The notes under the pieces: generated by a model
Database searches by the model: none
Told to the model about the DNA's origin: nothing
Seen by the model: only the letters and a program-made list of their open reading frames with translations
Position numbers and translations under genes: made by a program
Source of the DNA: Candidatus Omnitrophota bacterium
GTDB lineage: Bacteria > Omnitrophota > Omnitrophia > Omnitrophales > Danuiimicrobiaceae
DNA length: 11,163 nucleotides
Direction of reading: 5' to 3'
Assembly: GCA_016206945.1 (NCBI GenBank)
Contig: JACQQP010000113.1
Coordinates: forward strand, 1 to 11,163
In this document: in pieces, positions 7,081 to 11,163 of the stretch
Layout: each line of letters starts with the position of its first letter
How positions within the stretch are numbered: position 1 is the stretch's first letter

Positions 7081-7386
7081 TCAGGCCGAGATGAGAATAT
7101 CTTCTCCTTCGATCTTAACTTCATATTTATTTTGCTGCGCGGCGGGATTTGTTAAGCAAGCACCGTTTGTCACGTCATATTCCCACCCGTGCCAAGGACA
7201 AGTCACTACTTTATTCTCAACAGCGCCTTCGGACAAGGGCCCCCCTTGGTGCTGGCATGTATCATCGATCGCATAAAAATTGCCGTCGATATTGAAAAGC
7301 GCAATTTCCTTTCCACCCACCTCCACTTTAATCCCGCATCCAGAACTCAGTTCTGATTTCTTTGCTACCTTTACGAAATTGCTCAT
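7081..7386 (-). CDS. Rieske [2Fe-2S] ferredoxin (NirD-like small subunit)
   Basis: This 101-residue protein is a single-domain Rieske ferredoxin, an electron carrier for a partner enzyme. The two cluster-binding motifs are complete: Cys44-x-His46 in CQHQGGPL and Cys63-x2-His66 in CPWHGWEYD, with the usual spacing. There is no signal peptide or membrane anchor, so it is cytoplasmic, like NirD or dioxygenase-type ferredoxins rather than the bc1 Rieske subunit. The start at 7386 is fixed by a strong AGGAGGG (complement of 7390-7396). No oxygenase, nitrite reductase or other obvious partner lies nearby, so the acceptor is unknown. It is divergent from the M24 peptidase gene. Confidence 0.93.
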   Translation of the reverse strand: MSNFVKVAKKSELSSGCGIKVEVGGKEIALFNIDGNFYAIDDTCQHQGGPLSEGAVENKVVTCPWHGWEYDVTNGACLTNPAAQQNKYEVKIEGEDILISA

Positions 7387-7412
7387 ACGCCCTCCTAATG
7401 TTTAGGCGGTAT

Positions 7413-7441
7413 ATTGTCTGTAGAAATGCCCGCCCTTTCAA
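7413..7441 (-). promoter_or_regulatory. Probable promoter of the Rieske gene
   Basis: TTGAAA (complement of 7436-7441) is followed after 17 bp by GACAAT (complement of 7413-7418). The -10 box matches the consensus at four of six positions. The predicted leader of about 20 nt carries the strong ribosome-binding site. Confidence 0.42.
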
Positions 7442-7457
7442 GTGATTTCCTTTATTC

Positions 7458-7469
7458 CCTAAATTTAGG
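7458..7469. promoter_or_regulatory. 12-bp palindrome between divergent promoters
   Basis: CCTAAATTTAGG is a perfect palindrome, 8 bp upstream of the peptidase -10 box, roughly in its -35/spacer region, and upstream of the Rieske promoter. It is placed like an operator that could act on both genes, but there is a single copy and no known match. Confidence 0.3.
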
Positions 7470-7476
7470 AAAGCGG

Positions 7477-7482
7477 TATAAT
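7477..7482 (+). promoter_or_regulatory. -10 box of the M24 peptidase gene
   Basis: A perfect TATAAT lies 36 nt before the ATG at 7519. No good -35 box is found at 16-18 bp spacing, which could mean an activator-dependent promoter. The box lies inside the longer upstream frame that opens at TTG 7414 and argues against that longer start. Confidence 0.42.
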
Positions 7483-7518
7483 AATGCCTTCATTTCCCAA
7501 AGGGCAAGGCAAAAACTT

Positions 7519-8649
7519 ATGACAAGCGATCGTGAAGCGACGTTGATCATTGCGGCAAGCGAACGAGACGCCAACCTTTTTTACGCCACCCGATTCCTTG
7601 CGCCGGATCCCTTCATATTTGCGGAAGTTCACGGCCGAAAAATCCTGGTGATGAACGAACTCGAGCTCGACCGCGCGCGCGATCAAGCACAAGTGAACGA
7701 AGTGATTCCAACGTCAAAAATCGCAGCGAAGCTTAAGGCGCGTGGCGCTCGCTCGATTGCGACGGCGGACATCGTCGATTTCCTTTTTAAAGAGCGAAGG
7801 ATAAGCAAAATCCTCGTTCCCGCCAATTTTCCGATCGAATACGCGGACGGCCTTCGAAACAAAGGTTACCAGATTCGATTCAAGTCGGATCCCTTCTACG
7901 AAAAACGAATGATTAAAACCAAAGAAGAAGTAGAAGCGATTTCCGAAACCCAGCGCGAAACGGAACGAGCGGTCGCTGAAGCTTGCAGGATTCTCAAGAA
8001 AGCTAAAATCCGCGGCCGTTATCTCATTCACGAAGGAAGGAAATTAACCTCGGAATTTATTAAGCAAATCATCAATGTCACCCTTATGGAATCCGGCTGC
8101 ATCGCGGCCTACACGATCGTTGCCTGTGGAAAACAATGTGTGGATCCGCACAATCAAGGTTCCGGCCCGCTCCTCGCTAATGAATCCATCATCATGGATG
8201 TCTTTCCTCATTCGACCAAGACAGGCTACTTTGCGGACATGACGAGAACTGTGGTTCGCGGAAAAGCCTCCGACAGATTAAAAAAAATCTACCGCGCGGT
8301 ACTCCGTGGCCAAGATATCGCCTTCAAAAGAATTCGAGACGGCGCAGACAGTGCAAAAATCCACGAGGCGATCTTTCAATACTTTGAAGGATTGGGGTTT
8401 AAGACAGGCGAAATGGGCGGGCGCATGCAGGGTTTCTTCCACGGCACCGGCCACGGCGTGGGCCTTGACATTCATGAACCGCCCCGAATTTCGCGCGGCC
8501 GAGATGTTCTGCGCGCAGGAGAAGTGGTCACCGTGGAGCCAGGACTTTATTATCTCGATGCAGGCGGCGTGCGCATCGAAGACATGGTGCTCGTCACAAA
8601 AACAGGATGCACTAACCTTACGAAATTCCCCAAAGTGCTAGAGATTTGA
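7519..8649 (+). CDS. M24-family Xaa-Pro aminopeptidase/dipeptidase
   Basis: This 376-residue protein is a two-metal peptidase of the pita-bread fold, expected to cut peptides at Xaa-Pro bonds in the cytoplasm. Residues 1-125 form the creatinase-N-like domain and about 135-370 the M24 catalytic domain. All five metal ligands are visible: Asp227 (IIMDVFP), Asp240 (YFADMTRT), His312 in HGTGHGVGLDIHEPP, Glu340 (TVEPGLYY) and Glu354 (VRIEDMV). Asp227 and Asp240 are 13 residues apart, against 11 in E. coli PepP, so this is a subgroup with a slightly longer loop. The frame opens at TTG 7414, but ATG 7519 is chosen because the -10 box lies between the two and AAGG (7506-7509) is well placed. It converges with the TIGR04073 gene. 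Confidence 0.92.
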   Translation: MTSDREATLIIAASERDANLFYATRFLAPDPFIFAEVHGRKILVMNELELDRARDQAQVNEVIPTSKIAAKLKARGARSIATADIVDFLFKERRISKILVPANFPIEYADGLRNKGYQIRFKSDPFYEKRMIKTKEEVEAISETQRETERAVAEACRILKKAKIRGRYLIHEGRKLTSEFIKQIINVTLMESGCIAAYTIVACGKQCVDPHNQGSGPLLANESIIMDVFPHSTKTGYFADMTRTVVRGKASDRLKKIYRAVLRGQDIAFKRIRDGADSAKIHEAIFQYFEGLGFKTGEMGGRMQGFFHGTGHGVGLDIHEPPRISRGRDVLRAGEVVTVEPGLYYLDAGGVRIEDMVLVTKTGCTNLTKFPKVLEI

Positions 8650-8663
8650 AGGGATAGCGCATC

Positions 8664-8678
8664 CGTCATTGCGAGGGA
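8664..8678 (+). repeat. Fragment of a dispersed CGTCATTGCGAG repeat
   Basis: CGTCATTGCGAGGGA, in the 38-bp gap between two convergent genes, matches the start of an interspersed repeat known from many bacterial genomes. Related pieces occur at 6124-6136 (complement, one mismatch) and 3611-3619 (complement, 9-mer only). Confidence 0.4.
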
Positions 8679-8687
8679 TCTCGACCG

Positions 8688-9086
8688 TTACCTCCCTGTA
8701 ACCCCCAAATCCCCAAGCGCACAATGTTTCAGCGCTTCCTCCGGTCCCGGCGGAAGCCAGAATAAGCCGATCTCGGCCACTCCCTGCACGGTTCTGACCA
8801 AAGTGAGCCAAAGTCCTTTTCCAAAACCCGCCCCAACATTGCCGCCGCTTGAACCTGCTTGAATCGGCTGGGCGATTAAATTGGTCCAGCCGAGACCAAT
8901 ATTTACAAGGCCGCGGCCAATTTTTCCAGGAGCGCTCTCCCCATAATCCTGAGACTCAGCCACCTCGCAAACTCCACATTCGGGCGATGTCTCAGATATT
9001 TCTTCCGAAGAAGTTTGAGCATATCCCCATCCTCCCATCAGCAAAACCCAAATGGACGCAAGACAAAAAATTCGATTCCTTTTCAT
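8688..9086 (-). CDS. Secreted exosortase-associated protein, TIGR04073 family
   Basis: This 132-residue protein has a signal peptide (MKRNR, a hydrophobic core, then GYAQ; cut near residues 23-24), so it is exported. Residues about 53-116 carry the family pattern: KIGRGLVNIGLGWTNLIAQP, then a glycine-rich GGNVGAGFGKG, then VRTVQGVAEI and FWLPPGPE. TIGR04073 proteins are small secreted proteins named for their occurrence in genomes with exosortase systems; their function is unknown. The start at 9086 is chosen over the ATG at 9092 because AAGGAG (complement of 9093-9098) is 6 nt from 9086 but touches 9092. It follows the MqnD-like gene by 41 bp and may share its mRNA. It contains three cysteines after the signal peptide (37, 40, 122) and no exosortase sorting signal. 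Confidence 0.8.
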   Translation of the reverse strand: MKRNRIFCLASIWVLLMGGWGYAQTSSEEISETSPECGVCEVAESQDYGESAPGKIGRGLVNIGLGWTNLIAQPIQAGSSGGNVGAGFGKGLWLTLVRTVQGVAEIGLFWLPPGPEEALKHCALGDLGVTGR

Positions 9087-9127
9087 AATCATCTCCTTTA
9101 TTTCGAGCGGTAAACGGTCACCTTGTT

Positions 9128-10033
9128 TTAAATAAATTCCGGAACTACCTTCTTTGGCAATAGTCCCTGAACAAATCCTCTAATCAAAAGCGCGCGGATG
9201 CCTTCTTCCCCTTTTTGACCCAGCTCACGCGTGTAATGATTCACGTACATACTCACAAATTGATCGCCTAATTCTCTTGAAATCCCGCGGCCAAAAGGAA
9301 GCGCATAGTCAAGCGCTTCTTCCCGATGTTCAAGTGAATAAAGTATGCTTTCTTTAAATATTCGCGCGATCACTTTCATCGTCTCTAAACCCAAGTTTTT
9401 CCGTACCACGTCAACTCCCAAAGGAAGCGGTAACTTGGTTTTTTCCCACCACCATTCGCCAAGATCAATCACTTTGTGTAGACCTTTATCCTGATAAGTA
9501 ATCTGCCCTTCGTGAATGACGAGTCCTGCATCAGCTCTTCCAGTTTTTACGTAGTCCAGGATTTTGTCGAAAGGCACAAGCACATATGAAAACTCCTTTT
9601 CGAAAAGCTTCAGGACTAAATTGGCGGTCGTAAGCGTTCCGGGAATCGCGACCCTTTTGCCTCGCAAGCTAGACCTCGTTGTTAACGGTACCAGGTACGG
9701 CCGGGACAGGTTCTGTGAACCTGTCCCGTAACGTACCTGGTACCGAGAAGTGTCCAACGGTTCGCGCGAAACCACAATCGGCCCATACTTCTCACCGATG
9801 CTCGCTCCCGATCGCATAATTGCGTAGTGATCCGCAAGAAAAGCGTAAGCATGAACGGAAACAGCGGTGGCCTCAAGCTCTCCGCGAAGCGCGCGCTGAT
9901 TGAGGGATTCAATGTCTTCTACCACGTGAACGATGCGCAAACCGCGTGTATCAATTTTGTTCCGCGCGATCGCATAAAACATGAACGCATCGTCCGGATC
10001 CGGACTGTGTCCAAACCGTATCATCGGCATCAT
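9128..10033 (-). CDS. MqnD-like protein (1,4-dihydroxy-6-naphthoate synthase family) with palindromic insertion
   Basis: MqnD makes 1,4-dihydroxy-6-naphthoate in the futalosine route to menaquinone. Its fold is that of periplasmic-binding proteins, so relatives are often annotated as ABC substrate-binding proteins. From the start at 10033 it is 301 residues. It has the N-terminal HSPDPDDAF (9-17), IPGTLTTA (130-137), the VIHEGQITY motif with His174 at the position proposed as catalytic in the Thermus enzyme, and DLGEWW (190-195). Residues 97-116 are encoded by a 60-bp palindrome; without it the length is 281, close to the usual 270-280. The frame is open to 10177, adding 48 residues that pass through a REP-like palindrome; I reject these because the family starts at MIRFGHSPD and a promoter lies in between. 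ATG 10030 and 10024 are alternatives. No other menaquinone gene is nearby. Confidence 0.82.
   Translation of the reverse strand: MMPMIRFGHSPDPDDAFMFYAIARNKIDTRGLRIVHVVEDIESLNQRALRGELEATAVSVHAYAFLADHYAIMRSGASIGEKYGPIVVSREPLDTSRYQVRYGTGSQNLSRPYLVPLTTRSSLRGKRVAIPGTLTTANLVLKLFEKEFSYVLVPFDKILDYVKTGRADAGLVIHEGQITYQDKGLHKVIDLGEWWWEKTKLPLPLGVDVVRKNLGLETMKVIARIFKESILYSLEHREEALDYALPFGRGISRELGDQFVSMYVNHYTRELGQKGEEGIRALLIRGFVQGLLPKKVVPEFI
9686..9745. repeat. In-frame 60-bp palindrome inside the MqnD-like gene
   Basis: CGGTACCAGGTACG (9686-9699) and CGTACCTGGTACCG (9732-9745) are exact reverse complements. Inside them GGGACAGGTTC (9703-9713) pairs with GAACCTGTCCC (9717-9727) around a TGT loop. The internal bulges are GCC and GTAA. 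The element is exactly 20 codons and its ends coincide with codon boundaries of the minus-strand gene. It encodes RYQVRYGTGSQNLSRPYLVP, between the strand ending VVSREPL and the strand LRGKRVAIPG, where the Thermus enzyme has only a few residues. Confidence 0.88.
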
Positions 10034-10044
10034 TAGGATTAAAT

Positions 10045-10072
10045 AACATAGCCAGGTTAGAAAAACAAGCAA
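10045..10072 (-). promoter_or_regulatory. Possible promoter of the MqnD-like gene
   Basis: TTGCTT (complement of 10067-10072) is followed after 16 bp by TATGTT (complement of 10045-10050). The -10 box ends 11 nt before the ATG at 10033, giving a predicted leader of about 5 nt. No Shine-Dalgarno sequence is present. This supports the shorter start. Confidence 0.38.
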
Positions 10073-10081
10073 CAACCACAA

Positions 10082-10137
10082 AAAAGGGGACAGGCTACTT
10101 TTAAACACGCGCTGTAAAAAGTAGCCTGTCCCCTTTT
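10082..10137. repeat. REP/REPIN-like palindrome upstream of the MqnD-like gene
   Basis: Two perfect 21-bp arms (10082-10102 and 10117-10137) face each other around a 14-nt loop. The core of the left arm is GGGGACAGGCTACTTTT. Elements with a GGGGACAGG core are common in bacterial genomes and are often linked to REP-associated tyrosine transposases. The GGGACAGG 8-mer also occurs in the in-gene palindrome at 9686-9745. No transposase gene is in the window. It lies just upstream of the proposed mqnD-like promoter. Confidence 0.85.
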
Positions 10138-10174
10138 CACTTTCCTTTTCACTTTTCATTTTGCTCTGGACCCG

Positions 10175-10307
10175 CACTCAGGAGAGGTGGGGCACCCTGA
10201 GCGCAAGTCCTCGCTCGCTTCTATAGCTGCGAACGCCCGCCTGTCGCCAGACAGAAAGCAAATTCTCCGCCAAACAAAGTAGAAGACCCGCCGCGCATTT
10301 TGGCGGG
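10175..10307. repeat. Cluster of short hairpin repeats
   Basis: The 283-bp space between the two minus-strand genes holds, besides the REP-like element, three more hairpins: CTCAGG/CCTGAG (10177-10201), CTGTC-GCCA-GACAG (10241-10254) and CCCGCC/GGCGGG (10287-10307, 9-nt loop ending ATTTT). The last matches the hairpin at 5993-6013 in stem, loop length and the AAAA that follows. It starts 10 nt after the stop codon of the right-hand gene and could also act as its terminator, with a weak T-rich stretch following on the minus strand. No gene is seen here. Confidence 0.55.
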
Positions 10308-10316
10308 AAAATCATG

Positions 10317-11163
10317 TTACGCCGCCCGCGTAAATTCAAATTGAGTCCTTATAGATTGCTCCAGCAATTGGATGAGTTTCTCTGTCGGATCAATAAATCC
10401 GTCAGGAGCGATCTCAAACCAATTAACAGCTCCTTCCAGATCAAAAAGTAGTAAGGCTGCTTTAAACGCTCCTTTCTTTGCAAGAAGTGTTGGAGTATTG
10501 CCTCGTCCCATACGTTTGAGAAGTTTAATATCGCCTACTGCGACGACGCGAGTTGAAAATTCTTGCTCTTTGAGCCCAACTTCTTCGCGCATCTCTTGAA
10601 TCATCCGATTCATGAGCGCCGTTTCAGATTTCATGTCTTGCCCAAACCGCTCTCGCCCAAAAAGCTGTACATTGAACTCAACGAAAATATTTCTCCCTCT
10701 GAGGAGCGCAAGAACTTCTCGCTCCGCCTTAAGTTCAAAACCTGTAGCCAGAATAGCGAACTCAAGATTCGGATCACGCCCTCTCCGATTCAAAACTTCA
10801 AAGAATTCTTCACGGAATTCAGGATCGCTTAATCTAGCAAGCGGAATAATAAGACGCTTTTTCTGCTCAGTTTGGTTCACAACCTGCGAAACCCGCATTA
10901 AATTCCGTACCGCTTCGGCTCCTTCAACCGGCGTCGCATCTGCTTCAATACGCCGTCTCATTTCAACTTTTGCTAACCGACTCTGCACTTCCGCCTGCGG
11001 CAATTGTGGATTGCGGAATGCAGATTGCGGATTAGATATTTGGGACACATCTTGACCAATCCGAAATCCAAAATCCGAAATCCCAAATGGATTCTTTCGC
11101 ACCTCGGGCTTTTTGCGACCCAAAAAGCCCAGAGGAGTCCTCACTTCCGACCGAAGTGAGGGC
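10317..11163 (-). CDS. Unidentified protein, C-terminal part, open to the right edge
   Basis: I do not recognise this protein. The frame ends at 10317 and runs to the window edge without a stop, so it is probably the C-terminal part of a longer gene. A GTG at 11144 could serve as start, but it lacks a Shine-Dalgarno sequence and sits in a hairpin. The last 220 or so residues look like a real globular domain: charged helices (RLAKVEMRRRIEADATP, DPEFREEFFEVLNRRG), a strand-like LEFAILATGFEL, MNRMIQEMREEVGL, then TRVVAVGDIKLLKRMGRG and KAALLLFDLEGAVNWFEIA. It has no signal peptide, membrane segment or cysteine in the visible part. The segment upstream of about 11000 is encoded by three inverted-repeat modules and reads as a low-complexity linker (GISDFGFRIG, NPQSAFRNPQ). 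It could be the end domain of a large multidomain protein. Confidence 0.6.
   Translation of the reverse strand, partial: PSLRSEVRTPLGFLGRKKPEVRKNPFGISDFGFRIGQDVSQISNPQSAFRNPQLPQAEVQSRLAKVEMRRRIEADATPVEGAEAVRNLMRVSQVVNQTEQKKRLIIPLARLSDPEFREEFFEVLNRRGRDPNLEFAILATGFELKAEREVLALLRGRNIFVEFNVQLFGRERFGQDMKSETALMNRMIQEMREEVGLKEQEFSTRVVAVGDIKLLKRMGRGNTPTLLAKKGAFKAALLLFDLEGAVNWFEIAPDGFIDPTEKLIQLLEQSIRTQFEFTRAA
11008..11083. repeat. Imperfect 26-nt inverted repeat in the coding frame
   Basis: The arm at 11008-11033 (GGATTGCGGAATGCAGATT...) matches the reverse complement of 11058-11083 at 20 of 26 positions. Each arm is itself a run of short GGATT(T/G)CGGA units. In the minus-strand frame it encodes a linker rich in Ile, Ser, Asn, Pro, Gln and Phe. 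Confidence 0.65.
11102..11135. repeat. Hairpin module with CGACC loop, copy 1
   Basis: CCTC plus GGGCTTTTTG (11102-11115) pairs with CAAAAAGCCC (11121-11130) and, past one bulged A, GAGG (11132-11135). The loop is CGACC. It lies within the open minus-strand frame. Confidence 0.7.
11139..11161. repeat. Hairpin module with CGACC loop, copy 2
   Basis: CCTCACTTC (11139-11147) pairs perfectly with GAAGTGAGG (11153-11161) around the same five-base loop, CGACC, as in the neighbouring hairpin. The stems differ in sequence, so only the loop and the architecture are shared. It lies in the open minus-strand frame at the window edge. Confidence 0.65.

Noticed and set aside
9128..10033. Proof of a full futalosine menaquinone pathway
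   Set aside because: Only one mqnD-like gene is present; without mqnA, mqnB or mqnC nearby the family assignment does not prove the pathway.
10034..10177. 48-residue N-terminal extension of the MqnD-like protein with a membrane-like stretch
   Set aside because: It passes through the REP-like palindrome, the family begins at MIRFGHSPD, and a promoter-like sequence lies between the two starts. The hydrophobic run is most likely a chance translation of T-rich DNA.
10612..11055. Plus-strand frame of 147 codons opposite the right-hand gene
   Set aside because: It is Ser/Arg-rich and looks like the antisense shadow of the minus-strand gene, whose product has ordinary protein composition.
11008..11083. 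CRISPR-like array in the short GGATT(T/G)CGGA repeats
   Set aside because: The units are about 10-14 nt with no unique spacers and are arranged as an inverted repeat.

Overview
The window looks like chromosomal DNA from an uncultured bacterium. The best guess is a Candidatus Omnitrophota (OP3)-type or related Planctomycetota/Verrucomicrobiota/Chlamydiota superphylum genome. This is an inference from three things: a small secreted protein of the exosortase-associated TIGR04073 type, a transketolase split into two genes, and intergenic regions full of palindromic repeats. There is no rRNA or other marker to settle it. I see no tRNA, rRNA, CRISPR array, phage gene or transposase gene.

Layout. 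(1) 1-105, minus: the start of an MBL-fold hydrolase gene that runs off the left edge. (2) 278-3558, plus: a carbohydrate module made of a LacI-family repressor, an 85-residue protein of unknown function and a large secreted DUF3131/glycoamylase-like protein with a C-terminal beta-sandwich. The same perfect 14-bp operator (TGTAACCGGTTACA) lies in front of the repressor gene and in front of the two downstream genes. (3) 3635-4944, plus: thyA and folA, 4 bp apart, which together make dTMP and recycle the folate. (4) 4953-7067, minus: transketolase N- and C-terminal subunit genes. They share a sigma70-like promoter but are separated by about 236 bp of nested hairpin repeats. (5) 7081-8649: a Rieske ferredoxin (minus) and an M24 Xaa-Pro peptidase (plus), divergent around a 12-bp palindrome. 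(6) 8688-11163, all minus: an unidentified protein open to the right edge, a MqnD-like protein and the TIGR04073 protein.

The most unusual content is the palindromic DNA. A perfect-armed 60-bp palindrome sits inside the MqnD-like coding sequence, exactly 20 codons long and in phase with them, where homologues have only a short loop. A second palindrome sharing the GGGACAGG core (21-bp stem) lies just upstream of that gene. The unidentified gene at the right edge reads in frame through three further inverted-repeat modules. These resemble protein-coding palindromic elements and REP/REPIN elements. A second recurring pattern is promoters whose -10 box ends only 8-11 nt before the start codon with no Shine-Dalgarno sequence (MBL gene, thyA, mqnD-like), which suggests leaderless or nearly leaderless mRNAs. 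I found no clear new defence or mobile system.
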